NCBI GenBank assembly: GCA_965248905.1
Contig: CBDFKS010000007.1
Span: 1,302,001-1,366,000, forward strand
DNA from: CBDFKS01 sp965248905
GTDB taxonomy: Bacteria > Chloroflexota > Dehalococcoidia > Lucifugimonadales > JAGWBF01
Direction: 5' to 3'
DNA length: 64,000 nt
The notes below the pieces were generated by a model. That model searched no databases and was not told the DNA's origin. It saw only the letters and a list, made by a program, of their open reading frames with translations. This document shows, in pieces, positions 1 through 9,149 of the stretch (its first letter is position 1; every line of letters starts with the position of its first letter). The position numbers and the translations under genes were made by a program.

Positions 1-2
1 AT

Positions 3-1415
3 TTGTCCTTGGGCTATATGGGAGAAGGTGGTCTGCACGGCGCCGAAGACCTGACTCAGCATCCCATGATGAAGGAACAGCTTCGGGTAGCCCTTCGAAA
101 CGCCGGTACCATAGACCCTTATGACATATATCAATACATAGCTCACGGGGGGTACGGCGCACTGCACAAAGCCCTCACCAGCATGACTTCTGAAGAGACC
201 CTTGAAGAGGTTAACAAGTCCGGCCTGAGGGGACGTGGTGGGGCCGCCTTCCCTACAGGCACAAAATGGAGCTTCCTGGCGCGGTCTCAAGAGCCCGTTA
301 AGTACATATTGTGCAACTGCGAAGAGGGAGACCCCGGGGCCTTCAACGACAAAGGGATCCTGGAGAGCGACCCACACACCCTCCTGGAAGGGATGGTGCT
401 GGCTGGCTACAGCACGGGCTCCCACTATGGCTACGTGTTCATACGTCAGGGCCATAAGGGGCCCATTGAGCGCACCTGGAAAGCCATTCACCAGGCTAGG
501 GCGCTGGGCTTGCTGGGCGAGAACATCTTGGGCTCAGGATTCAGCTTCGACATCGAGGTATCGCTAACTGGAGACTCCTACGTGTCCGGAGAAGAGACCG
601 CACTGATGGAGTCCATAGAAGGCAATCGGGCCATGCCCAGATTTCGACCCCCGTTCCCGGCGCAGGTAGGGCTATTCGGCAAGCCCAGCAACATAAACAA
701 CGTCAAAACCCTTGCCTACGTGCCCCAGATAGTGGACAAAGGTGGAGACTGGTTTGCGAGCATAGGCCAGAACCGGAGCAAAGGCACCGCAATCCTATGT
801 CTTTCGGGCAACCTCAAATACACAGGGATGGTCGAGGTGCCACTAGGCATGACCCTCCAGCAGGTCATTTACGACGTGGCGGGAGGGGTACCCGGCGGGA
901 AGAAGCTTAAGCTGCTTCAGACCGGTGGACCCCTTGGCGGGGTGCTGAGCGCGGACCAGCTGGACATACCCCTAGACTTCGAGGCCATGGCCCAAGCAGG
1001 GGCCATTCTGGGCTCCGGAGGGCTGATCGCCGCCGATGAAGACACCTGCGCCGTCGACCTCACTCGCTCTCTGATCGCATTCTGTCAGTTCGAGTCCTGT
1101 GGCAAATGCTTCCCATGCCGTCTGGGTATGACCCATTTGCTGGAGATATTGGAGGGCATCTGCAACTTCGAGGTCGAACCCGCATACCTGGATCTTATGC
1201 GGCAGGTGGGCCAGAATATGCAGGTTGGCTCCCTGTGCGGCCATGGGCAGTTGGGCTTCAATCCTGTATCATCGGCACTGCGTTACTTTGGCGACGAGTT
1301 TCAGACCCACATGGTTGAGAAAAGGTGTCCAACGGGCAGCTGTCTGAGCCAAAGGTATTCACCTCAGCGCACCCGACGAGATGCAACAGCCGAGGCGGTA
1401 GCGAAGAATGGTTGA
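3..1415 (+). CDS. NuoF/HndC-like NADH-binding flavoprotein subunit, 5' end outside window
   Basis: This is the FMN- and NADH-binding subunit of a soluble NADH dehydrogenase, hydrogenase or formate-dehydrogenase-type complex. It would pass electrons between NAD(H) and the iron-sulfur chain of the next gene. The visible part (about 470 residues) has the FMN/NADH motif GRGGAAFPTGTKW near residue 77 and the downstream Glu/Gly-rich NCEEGDPGAF. The C-terminal 4Fe-4S site is built from ESCGKCFPC and SLCGHG. The segment before LRNAGTIDP has no start that fits the family. HndC-type proteins carry an N-terminal thioredoxin-like 2Fe-2S domain there, so the gene probably begins before base 1. It overlaps the next gene by 8 bp (ATGGTTGA), which indicates translational coupling. 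The family is certain; the partner enzyme is less so. Confidence 0.9.
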   Translation: MSLGYMGEGGLHGAEDLTQHPMMKEQLRVALRNAGTIDPYDIYQYIAHGGYGALHKALTSMTSEETLEEVNKSGLRGRGGAAFPTGTKWSFLARSQEPVKYILCNCEEGDPGAFNDKGILESDPHTLLEGMVLAGYSTGSHYGYVFIRQGHKGPIERTWKAIHQARALGLLGENILGSGFSFDIEVSLTGDSYVSGEETALMESIEGNRAMPRFRPPFPAQVGLFGKPSNINNVKTLAYVPQIVDKGGDWFASIGQNRSKGTAILCLSGNLKYTGMVEVPLGMTLQQVIYDVAGGVPGGKKLKLLQTGGPLGGVLSADQLDIPLDFEAMAQAGAILGSGGLIAADEDTCAVDLTRSLIAFCQFESCGKCFPCRLGMTHLLEILEGICNFEVEPAYLDLMRQVGQNMQVGSLCGHGQLGFNPVSSALRYFGDEFQTHMVEKRCPTGSCLSQRYSPQRTRRDATAEAVAKNG

Positions 1416-4281
1416 ACAAGCCACAGAGATTACCATCACCATTGATGGTGTTCCGGTAAAGACCCAGCCCGGCAAAATGGTCCTGGAAGCGGCCATCGAG
1501 GCCGGGCTCTACGTGCCGTACCTCTGCTATCACCCAGGCTTGAAGCCTTTTGCCGCCTGCCGCATGTGTGTTGTCGAGGTTGAGGGCGGCCGAGGTTATC
1601 CCGCCTCATGCACCCTCCCGGTGCAGGACGGCATGGTCGTCAAAAGCGATACCCACCAGATCTACCAGCTAAGGCGCTCCATTACAGAGATGCTGATCTC
1701 GGAGCACCCCAACGGCTGTCTCACCTGTCATCGCGTAGACCTGTGTGGGCCTCAAGATGTATGCCTTCGCCACGTGTCAGTGAACGATAGGTGTGTCACC
1801 TGCCCCAAGAACGAGCGCTGTGAGCTGAAGGACACCACTCGTGCATTGAACATGGACCTGGAATCGCCGTTGAGCTACAAATACCGTGACCTGCCCGTAG
1901 AAACCGGAGACCCCTTCTACGACAGGGATTACAACCTGTGTATAGTTTGCGGTAGATGCGTCAGGGTATGCGAAGAGGTGCGTGGAGACAATGCCATCAC
2001 CTTTACCGAACGGGCCGGCCAGGCTTTGGTAGGCACCTCCCATGGCACATCCCTCCTGGAATCAGGCTGCGAGTTCTGCGGAGCCTGCCTGGACGTCTGC
2101 CCCGTGGGAGCGCTGGTCGAGAGCGACCACAAGTGGGAAAAGGCCAGCAGAGTGGAAAAGACCATCTGCCCTCACTGCCCTGTCGGCTGCCAGCTGAACC
2201 TTGAAGTGAACCGATTCGACAAGGTCATACGCTCGATCCCAGAGCTTAACTCACCGGCGAACCACGGCCAGGCCTGCTTCAAGGGGAAATTCGGCCTGGA
2301 GTTCGTCAACAGGAAAGACCGACTGAAGGCGCCTCTGATTCGGCGTGGCTCTACACTGGAAGAGGCTAGCTGGGAAGAAGCCCTTGACCTCATCGCCCAG
2401 ACCTTGCCCCAATATAAGGGAAGCAGGTTTGCCATCCTCACCTCTCCCAACAGCACCAACGAAGAGCACTACCTGGCCCAGAAATTCGCCAGAGCCGTGA
2501 TGGTCACTAACAACGTGGACCAGACCTCCAATATAACCCCTGAGCTGGTAATGGGCCTGAAAGAGACGTTGGGACACGCTGCCGCCACTAATCCAACCTG
2601 GGACTTGGAGAAGGCTAGCTGCATACTCGCCTTTAACACCAACGTCACAGAAGAGCATAACGTCCTTGGAGTTCCCATTAAGCGCGCCGTCAAAGAAGGC
2701 GCCAAGCTCATCGTTGTTGATCCAAGGGAGGTAGAGCTAACTCGATATGCCCACATCTGGCTCAGGCCCCGGCCCGGCACCGAGCTACTACTCCTGGGAG
2801 GGCTCCTGAAATGCGTCCTCGAAGAGGGGCTAGAAAATAAGGAATGGCTAATGGAGCACTCCGTCGAAACGAGTGGGCTTTCCCAAGCTCTGGCAGCCTT
2901 AGATCTGAACAATGTCAGCGCTCAAACTGGTGTAGAAGTAGATCAGATTAGAGAAGCTGCCAAGACATATGCTGGTGCTACAACCGGCGCCATAGTTTAC
3001 GCCCTGGATAATGTGGCCCAGAGTATTCAGGGAGACTGTGTGCGTTCCTTAGCAGACCTGGCCATCCTCACCGGCAATTTGGGCAAGCCCTCCACCGGCA
3101 TCTACCCCCTCAGGCAGGGCACTAACGAGCAGGGCGCCTGGGATATGGGCTGTGTTCCTCACCTTCTTCCAGGCTATCGAGAAACTAGCAGCGCGGAAGA
3201 CAGGCTGGAGATCGAGCAGAATTGGGACGGAGTAATACCCATCGAAACGGGTTTGGACCTCAGGGGAATATTCGGCTCGATTACGCAGGGCGAGGTCAAA
3301 GCAATGATCATAGTTGGTGACAGTGCGAACTTCACCAATAGCTCCCTCTCTGGATGGCCTGAAAACGATGAGTGGGATGGGGATGGCGTCAAAGCCCTGG
3401 AGGACCTGGACTTCCTCGTGGTTCAGGACCATTTCCTTAGCCCGATAGCCCAGAAAGCTCATGTGGTGTTGCCTCGTTCGACCTTCGCCGAAAAAGAAGG
3501 TACATACACCAATCTTGAGCGCAGGATTCAGGGGCTTCATCCGGTCATAAAGGTAAAAAATAGCCAGGCCCAACCCGAGTGGTCGGCAATCTGCGAGATA
3601 GCCAAAAGAATGAATGGCAGCGGCTTCGAGTTTGCAAACTTGGCCGAAGTGATGGACGAGATAGCGCGCGTCGTTCCTATGTACGGAGGTGTCTCCCACC
3701 GTAGGCTTGAAGCGGAAGCAAGGCTGGTCGCCAGGCCTGATCCCTCCAACCCACTACCCATCCAGTTGTTATATTCAGACAAGGAACACCGCGGCCTCCA
3801 GTGGCCATGCCCAGATGAAAGTCACAACGGCATGCCGGTGCTGTACGCCGACGGATTCTCAGAGGGTAATCCCAAGCTGGCCACTCCAGACTTCAGGGGA
3901 TCCGATATCACCGTGCCCGAGGAATATTCGTTCCTTTATGTGCCAGGCCGGGTACTGCTGCAGTCCGACCGGGAGTTTGACGTCGTGCCAGGTCAAGTCA
4001 ACCAGATAGAGCGCTATGAACTGGTGGAACTGAACCCAGAGGATGCGCAGTCTTTGCACATCGATGAGGGCGCTTTATTGGAAGTCACCACACCCCAGCA
4101 GCGTTTCCAGGGGAAGGCCGCGATCAACGCTGATGTCCATAGAGGAACGGTTTCGGTTACCAGGCTTTTCGGCCAGATGGCGATAGAGCTGGAAGCGAGC
4201 GAGGAACCTGATCCAATGTCAAAGGTGCCTGTGCTTACGATCAGGCCTGCCAAAGTCATAAAGGCGTCACCTGATAGGTAA
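1408..4281 (+). CDS. NuoG/FdhA-like molybdopterin oxidoreductase alpha subunit without catalytic Cys/Sec
   Basis: The 957-residue protein has the architecture of NAD-linked formate dehydrogenase alpha subunits and NuoG. It starts with a 2Fe-2S ferredoxin domain (cysteines in YLCYHPG and CRMC). A His/Cys 4Fe-4S segment (HPNGCLTC) and two ferredoxin-type clusters (CIVCGRCVRVC, CEFCGACLDVCP) follow. The molybdopterin domain then opens with its own cluster CPHCPVGC and ends in a C-terminal MopB-binding barrel. Formate dehydrogenases normally have Cys or Sec-His at the metal ligand position, in the stretch following N-x-D. Here that stretch reads NVDQTSNITPELVMGL and contains neither Cys nor Sec. 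It may therefore be an electron-transfer subunit or act on another substrate, and I do not call it formate dehydrogenase. It lies in an operon with the NuoF-like gene upstream and an FNR-like gene downstream. Confidence 0.85.
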   Translation: MVEQATEITITIDGVPVKTQPGKMVLEAAIEAGLYVPYLCYHPGLKPFAACRMCVVEVEGGRGYPASCTLPVQDGMVVKSDTHQIYQLRRSITEMLISEHPNGCLTCHRVDLCGPQDVCLRHVSVNDRCVTCPKNERCELKDTTRALNMDLESPLSYKYRDLPVETGDPFYDRDYNLCIVCGRCVRVCEEVRGDNAITFTERAGQALVGTSHGTSLLESGCEFCGACLDVCPVGALVESDHKWEKASRVEKTICPHCPVGCQLNLEVNRFDKVIRSIPELNSPANHGQACFKGKFGLEFVNRKDRLKAPLIRRGSTLEEASWEEALDLIAQTLPQYKGSRFAILTSPNSTNEEHYLAQKFARAVMVTNNVDQTSNITPELVMGLKETLGHAAATNPTWDLEKASCILAFNTNVTEEHNVLGVPIKRAVKEGAKLIVVDPREVELTRYAHIWLRPRPGTELLLLGGLLKCVLEEGLENKEWLMEHSVETSGLSQALAALDLNNVSAQTGVEVDQIREAAKTYAGATTGAIVYALDNVAQSIQGDCVRSLADLAILTGNLGKPSTGIYPLRQGTNEQGAWDMGCVPHLLPGYRETSSAEDRLEIEQNWDGVIPIETGLDLRGIFGSITQGEVKAMIIVGDSANFTNSSLSGWPENDEWDGDGVKALEDLDFLVVQDHFLSPIAQKAHVVLPRSTFAEKEGTYTNLERRIQGLHPVIKVKNSQAQPEWSAICEIAKRMNGSGFEFANLAEVMDEIARVVPMYGGVSHRRLEAEARLVARPDPSNPLPIQLLYSDKEHRGLQWPCPDESHNGMPVLYADGFSEGNPKLATPDFRGSDITVPEEYSFLYVPGRVLLQSDREFDVVPGQVNQIERYELVELNPEDAQSLHIDEGALLEVTTPQQRFQGKAAINADVHRGTVSVTRLFGQMAIELEASEEPDPMSKVPVLTIRPAKVIKASPDR

Positions 4282-4337
4282 TCTTGTAAAATTGACCCCT
4301 CGCGGCGCTCTAACCTCATAGTACGAAGGAGCTATAT

Positions 4338-5111
4338 TTGGAAGCCAGGGATGCCAAATTGTTGGAGCGTGACCAGCGGCTAAGGGATGCCATAGACAAA
4401 CTGCCCAAGGCTAAGCTCACTTATCGCAGAGACATCACTGATGACTTGATGGTCATCAAGCTACGGCCGGAGATCGAGTTCAGTTTCAAAGCGGGACAGT
4501 ATTGCACGCTGGGAATTGGCGCGGTGGAGAGAGCCTACTCCATAGTCTCCGCTCCTCATGAGCCCGAGCTGGAGATCTTTGTCGAGCTGGTTCCTCTACC
4601 AGATGGTGTGCTCACGCCTTTGATGTGGAAGCTCAAGCTCGGAGAAGCCATGAGCATCCGGCCCCGTGCCAAGGGGATATTTACCCTCGACGAACGGTAC
4701 AACAAGCACCTCATGGTAGCTACCGTCACAGGTGTAGCCCCGTTTATGAGCACCTTGCGTAGCTACATCCATATGCAAGGCCATGGGAATAAGTTTTACG
4801 TACTCCAAGGTGCAAGCTTCCAAAACGAGTTCACCTACAAAGAGGAGCTGGAAAGCCTCGCCTCTAAACACGCCGACAGCATCATTTACGTGCCCACCGT
4901 AAGCCGCCCAAAGGAGAAGGAAAACGCGGACTGGACTGGGACTACCGGCAGGGTCAATACCATAGTCGAAGAGTATGTAGACAAATACAAACTAAACGCC
5001 GAAGCGACTATGATTTACGCCTGCGGGCACCCGGGCATGATCGAGGACGTGAAAGAGAAACTCAGTCCCAATGGATTCGAAGTAAAGGAAGAGCGCTACT
5101 GGAAACAGTAG
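4338..5111 (+). CDS. FAD/NAD(P)-binding ferredoxin reductase-like protein
   Basis: A 257-residue oxidoreductase of the ferredoxin-NADP reductase superfamily. The FAD-binding beta barrel has RAYSIVSAP near residue 65. The NAD(P) domain has TGVAPFMSTLR near residue 135 and CGHPGMIEDV near residue 235. The C-terminus EERYWKQ carries the aromatic residue typical of FNR proteins. No extra 2Fe-2S cysteine cluster is visible. The start is TTG at 4338, chosen because AAGGAG lies 6 nt upstream. It follows the molybdopterin subunit by 56 bp, so it probably serves the same complex by moving electrons between NAD(P)H and ferredoxin or the iron-sulfur chain. That link is inferred from position. Confidence 0.85.
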   Translation: MEARDAKLLERDQRLRDAIDKLPKAKLTYRRDITDDLMVIKLRPEIEFSFKAGQYCTLGIGAVERAYSIVSAPHEPELEIFVELVPLPDGVLTPLMWKLKLGEAMSIRPRAKGIFTLDERYNKHLMVATVTGVAPFMSTLRSYIHMQGHGNKFYVLQGASFQNEFTYKEELESLASKHADSIIYVPTVSRPKEKENADWTGTTGRVNTIVEEYVDKYKLNAEATMIYACGHPGMIEDVKEKLSPNGFEVKEERYWKQ

Positions 5112-5118
5112 CGCTCTT
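5089..5118 (+). terminator. Perfect 12-bp hairpin spanning the stop codon
   Basis: AAGAGCGCTACT pairs perfectly with AGTAGCGCTCTT across the 6-nt loop GGAAAC. The right arm contains the TAG stop codon of the reductase gene. A strict U-run is missing, although a T-rich stretch follows about 10 nt later. It probably ends the operon or stabilises its 3' end. Confidence 0.55.
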
Positions 5119-5203
5119 GGTTAGCCTATTTTAGACGTCACCTTCCGTCCCTTAGCCCACTTTTCACCAGAGTTCGCGCCCGCTGAGCGCTCTACAAAAG
5201 CCC

Positions 5204-5800
5204 CTAAAAGACGGGATCGAGACCCAGCACTAGCAATCCTGCAAGCACTAATATCGCGACGGAGAACACCAGATAGAAGTATCCCGTCACAGTTTTCATG
5301 GCCGACGATGACGGTTCCCCTTGGCCTATCGGCTGCAATGCCAGGTGGAAGAACAGCAGGAACGCTAGCATCGCCAACATGATGCCCACGACTCCCAGAA
5401 GCCAGCTCACCGTCTCAACGATACCGGTGTTGAGAAGCTCACCTCCAAGGAAGAAGTAGATCGCAAACAGCACAGACGCCACCGCGAGAAACATACTGTA
5501 GAAACCCAGGCTACGGGTGTCCAGCCCCCACATATATACCCCGGCGACCAAAACAGTGTAGACCGCCCACACAAGAATGAAGGCTGAGACAGCAGGTCCC
5601 ACAGTCACGAAAAACTCGGCCTGAGGGGGAGTCTGAACTATCATCCCCAGCTTATCCTGGAATAGCACGATGCCCAGTAGTCCTATCGCTCCCGCAGCAG
5701 AAATCAGACCCAACATCCTCGGGTTGGAGTAGAATCCCAGCAGGTTCCACGCCTGCACCCACAGTACCGCAGGCAATATAAACAAAAATGCTAGGTCCAT
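5204..5800 (-). CDS. Six-helix membrane protein, possibly AmiS/UreI-like
   Basis: A 198-residue hydrophobic protein with about six transmembrane segments and short polar loops. Size, helix number and the opening LPAVLWVQAWNLLGF recall the AmiS/UreI family of urea or amide channels, but I cannot confirm this by motif. The start is ATG at 5800 because AAGGGGTGA sits 7 nt upstream; a longer reading to 5857 has no ribosome-binding site. The gene converges with the redox operon. No amidase or urease gene is nearby to support a transport substrate. Confidence 0.65.
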   Translation of the reverse strand: MDLAFLFILPAVLWVQAWNLLGFYSNPRMLGLISAAGAIGLLGIVLFQDKLGMIVQTPPQAEFFVTVGPAVSAFILVWAVYTVLVAGVYMWGLDTRSLGFYSMFLAVASVLFAIYFFLGGELLNTGIVETVSWLLGVVGIMLAMLAFLLFFHLALQPIGQGEPSSSAMKTVTGYFYLVFSVAILVLAGLLVLGLDPVF

Positions 5801-6144
5801 TATTCTGTCACCCCTTAACGGGAAATTCGCTCCACGGTTGCCAACTCGACGCAGCACCCAAAATCATGCCAAGATGCAACCGCTCCTGTGTCCGGTTAAT
5901 ACGTTGTTAGCCTATAGTAATGCCTCGCAAGAAGTCAATTGAGTTCGGTGCTATGTTTGACTGTTATTGTTGAGACATGATGCTCTTTCGTGACATTCCA
6001 GGTTTGAATTAGAGGTCTCCTGTCTAACCGAAGTCAGTATCCACTGATTCCACCATGAGCTGCCAGGGCTCATCTGGACAACCATTCCATAGGGAGTCGG
6101 GCTGCTGTAAAATAGCAGTAGGCCCCACAACTGCGAGGAATGCA

Positions 6145-8745
6145 TTGACCCCAATCAGGCGTCAATATCTAAGGATTAAACAACGATATCCGGAAGCTAT
6201 CGTCCTCTTTCGCATGGGAGATTTCTACGAGACCTTCGATGAGGATGCTCGGCTGGCATCGGCGGAGCTGGACATTGTCCTCACCTCGAGAAGCATGGGA
6301 AAGGGCACCAAGGTGCCGTTGGCTGGAATCCCCGCCCACTCCCTGGAGCCATATCTGACGCGGCTGATAAAGAGGGGACATAAAGTAGCTATCTGTGAGC
6401 AGCTCAGCGACCCAGCCGCTTCCAAAGGGCTAGTAGAGAGGGACGTAGTCCGAGTGGTCACACCGGGCACCGTGCTGGACCCCTCTCTTCTGGAACAAAA
6501 GGCAAACAACTATCTGGCGGCGGTGGCGCTTGACGGCAGCGACGCCGGCCTCTCCTTCGTGGACATCACCACCGGGGAGTTTTCCACTACCCAGCTCTCA
6601 ATGGACGAGCTTGCTGTTGAGTTGGCCCGCCTATCTCCCGCGGAGCTCCTGTTGCCCCAAGGCCATGAGCCGCCCATTCAGACCGACAACTGTGCAATGA
6701 CCCCCTTTTCAGCCCTCGAGATGGATTATGAAAGCTGCCTACAGACCCTTCTAGACCATTTTCGGGTGGCCACCCTCGACTCCTTCGGTTGCGCTGGTCA
6801 ACCGCTGGCGGTCATCGCGGCGGCGGCCGTTATCGAATATCTAGCTCAAACTAACCGGAGCTCTCTCGCAGAGCTTACGTCACTTCGTACTTACTCTACT
6901 GCCCGGTTCATGATTCTTGATCAGCAGACCCGTCGGAATTTGGAGATTTTCCAGGGCGGCAAGTGGGGTAGCTCAGGACCTTCCTTGATATCTACCCTGG
7001 ACATGACCAGGACCCCCATGGGAGGTCGTCTATTGAGACGTTGGCTGGGCCAGCCACTTCTGGATATGGGAGAGCTCGTCAGGCGTCAAGATGGTGTGGC
7101 CTTTTTCCACAACAGTCTCATCTCGCGAGAGAATACCATCGGCCACCTATCTCATGTGACTGACCTGGAGCGTATCTTGAACCGGATCCGTCTCGGCGTG
7201 GCCGCCCCCAGGGAGCTGTTGGGTCTCAAAGGTAGCCTAGAGGCGGTATCGGAGCTACCCTCGCTTTTCGATGAAGAGGGTGCGGAGTCGATATCCTGGC
7301 TAAGGGACAAATTGCAGCCATGCGACGACGTGATCGCGGTTATTGAGGCGTCGATCGTGCCAGGCTCGACAACCGGCCCAGGGGACGGGAACGTTATCAA
7401 GGAGGGGTTCTCGCCAGAGCTGGACGAGCTCAGACTAGGCTCCCGGAACGCTCGAGAGTATATCGCAGGACTGGAATTGAAGGCCAAGGAAGAGACGGGC
7501 GTTAGAACCCTCAAAGTGGGATACAACAAGGTGTTCGGCTACTACATCGAGATCAGCAATTCCCACCTTGCCCAGGTGCCCGAGCACTATATACGTCGCC
7601 AGACGCTGGTGGGCGGAGAGCGTTTCATCACGCCGGAGCTTAAAGAGTATGAGTCCCTGATCCTCAATGCCAGCGAGCACATCTCAGAGCTGGAGCACAA
7701 CCTCTACAAGCAGGTGTGCAGCCAGATAGGCGAGCGGGTCCAGGCCATAGCATCCCTCGCCGAAGGCGTTGGCCACATAGACGTGTTCTCCACTTTGGCG
7801 GAGGTGGCGTCCCGTTACGGCTACGTCAGGCCTAGCCTTACCGAGGAGGAGGGCATAGAGATTAAGGGCGGCAGGCACCCTGTAGTGGAGCGAGTCCTGC
7901 CTACAGGCAGTTTCGTGCCCAACGACCTCGGTCTCTCAGCAGGTGAGGCCCAGCTCATTGTCCTCACTGGGCCAAACATGGCCGGCAAGAGCACATACAT
8001 TCGCCAGATAGCCCTCATCGTTCTTCTAGCCCAGATAGGCAGCTTCGTGCCGGCCGAGTCAGTCACCATGGGACTAGTGGACCGGATATTCACGAGGGTG
8101 GGCCTTCAAGACGACCTGACTACAGGTCAGTCCACCTTCATGGTGGAAATGGTGGAAACGGCCTCTATTTTGAATCAGGCAACCAATCGCTCCTTGCTCA
8201 TTCTGGACGAGATTGGTCGGGGCACCAGCACCTACGACGGACTCTCAATCGCAAGATCCGTCGTCGAATACATTCACAACAGCCCCCAGATGGGATCCAA
8301 AACCCTTTTTGCCACCCATTATCACGAGCTTACCCAGCTGGCCAATGTCTTACCCAGAGTGCGCAATTACACGGTCGCCGTGTCCGAAGAGGACGGGGAA
8401 GTGGTATTCCTACATCACATCGTGCCCGGCGGCGCCGACAAAAGCTACGGTATTCACGTGGCCCAGGTCGCCGGACTTCCCAAGGCGGTGATAAGCCGTG
8501 CATGGGAAGTACTCAAAGATCTGGAGGGGAATACCAATAACGTGAAACGCTCCCGTCCGGCACGGGCCAGATCAGGATCATCGCTCCAGATGTCTCTCTT
8601 CAATAAATCATCGCCTATCGCTGAGGAGCTATCTCAATTAGACGTATCCAGCATGACTCCCCTGGAGGCGATCAACGTGCTGTACCAGCTCCAACAAAAG
8701 GCCAAGGAGCTGAATGGCAAGGATGATATGACCACGGCGATATAA
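6145..8745 (+). CDS. mutS: DNA mismatch repair protein MutS
   Basis: The mismatch-recognition ATPase of DNA repair, about 866 residues, which is full length for MutS. The N-terminal domain has the mismatch-reading Phe-x-Glu motif in FRMGDFYETF. The ATPase domain has Walker A GPNMAGKST near residue 609, Walker B LLILDEIGRGTSTYDG near residue 684 and the ATHYHEL signature. I prefer TTG at 6145: it has GAGGAA 4 nt upstream and places the protein start just before TPIRRQYLRIK, as in relatives. An in-frame ATG at 6055 adds 30 residues unlike MutS and has no ribosome-binding site. mutL lies 1.7 kb downstream, separated by the ArsC-like, membrane and HAD genes. Confidence 0.95.
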   Translation: MTPIRRQYLRIKQRYPEAIVLFRMGDFYETFDEDARLASAELDIVLTSRSMGKGTKVPLAGIPAHSLEPYLTRLIKRGHKVAICEQLSDPAASKGLVERDVVRVVTPGTVLDPSLLEQKANNYLAAVALDGSDAGLSFVDITTGEFSTTQLSMDELAVELARLSPAELLLPQGHEPPIQTDNCAMTPFSALEMDYESCLQTLLDHFRVATLDSFGCAGQPLAVIAAAAVIEYLAQTNRSSLAELTSLRTYSTARFMILDQQTRRNLEIFQGGKWGSSGPSLISTLDMTRTPMGGRLLRRWLGQPLLDMGELVRRQDGVAFFHNSLISRENTIGHLSHVTDLERILNRIRLGVAAPRELLGLKGSLEAVSELPSLFDEEGAESISWLRDKLQPCDDVIAVIEASIVPGSTTGPGDGNVIKEGFSPELDELRLGSRNAREYIAGLELKAKEETGVRTLKVGYNKVFGYYIEISNSHLAQVPEHYIRRQTLVGGERFITPELKEYESLILNASEHISELEHNLYKQVCSQIGERVQAIASLAEGVGHIDVFSTLAEVASRYGYVRPSLTEEEGIEIKGGRHPVVERVLPTGSFVPNDLGLSAGEAQLIVLTGPNMAGKSTYIRQIALIVLLAQIGSFVPAESVTMGLVDRIFTRVGLQDDLTTGQSTFMVEMVETASILNQATNRSLLILDEIGRGTSTYDGLSIARSVVEYIHNSPQMGSKTLFATHYHELTQLANVLPRVRNYTVAVSEEDGEVVFLHHIVPGGADKSYGIHVAQVAGLPKAVISRAWEVLKDLEGNTNNVKRSRPARARSGSSLQMSLFNKSSPIAEELSQLDVSSMTPLEAINVLYQLQQKAKELNGKDDMTTAI

Positions 8746-8786
8746 TGTAGAACCGGGGAGCTTACGGCAAGTTAAAGGAGGAATAT

Positions 8787-9140
8787 ATGGCCAAGAGTGT
8801 CAACTTTTACTGGTGGACTCGTTGATCTACGTGCCGCAAGACGAGAGAGTTACTTTCGCAAAGGGGAGCCGAGATAGAGGAGAGGGACTTCTTCAAGGAC
8901 CCATTCTCCGAGGCGGAGCTCAGAGAGCTGTTCAAGGGCCGTCCCGTGTCTGAGGTGTTCGCCTGGAGGAGTCCCAGCTTCAAGGCCATGGGACTCGACC
9001 CCAATAGCCTCAGCGACGACGATCTCATCGGGCTTATGCTCAAGGAGCCGCGCCTCATTCGCCGCCCCATAACACGGATAGGAAACGAGCTCATCGTCGG
9101 TGGAGACACCAAGGGACTGGAGAGTGCGTTGGCGCGCTAA
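8787..9140 (+). CDS. ArsC/Spx-family thioredoxin-fold selenoprotein (in-frame TGA = Sec13)
   Basis: A 117-residue protein of the arsenate reductase/Spx family, read through one in-frame TGA at 8823-8825. Reading starts at ATG 8787, just after AAAGGAGG, and runs as MAKSVNFYWWTR-U-STCRKTRELL and on to PRLIRRPITRIGNELIVGG, the ArsC signature around the cis-proline. There is no frameshift: both sides of the TGA are in the same frame and together give the family's usual length. The TGA sits at the first position of the CxxC redox motif, the nucleophilic cysteine, leaving UxxC (U13, C16). A SECIS-like hairpin follows at 8842-8858. It may act as an arsenate, disulfide or peroxide reductase; the substrate is not determined. 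A nonsense mutation is the alternative reading. Confidence 0.82.
8842..8858 (+). promoter_or_regulatory. Candidate bacterial SECIS hairpin of the ArsC-like gene
   Basis: CGAGAG pairs with CTTTCG (six pairs, one of them G-U) around the loop AGTTA. The stem starts 17 nt after the TGA at 8823-8825 and the loop about 22 nt after it. G is the second loop base and is followed by U, as in bacterial SECIS elements. The bulged U of the E. coli fdhF element is absent. Confidence 0.65.
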
Positions 9141-9149
9141 ATTTATCTA

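Noticed and set aside
6055..6144. ATG 6055 as the start of MutS
   Set aside because: The extra 30 residues do not resemble MutS and no ribosome-binding site precedes it; TTG 6145 has GAGGAA and a family-like N-terminus.
8787..9140. Frameshift or pseudogene as the reason for the split ArsC-like gene
   Set aside because: Both parts are in one frame, with no base gained or lost. The only break is a TGA exactly at the active-site Cys, followed by a hairpin.
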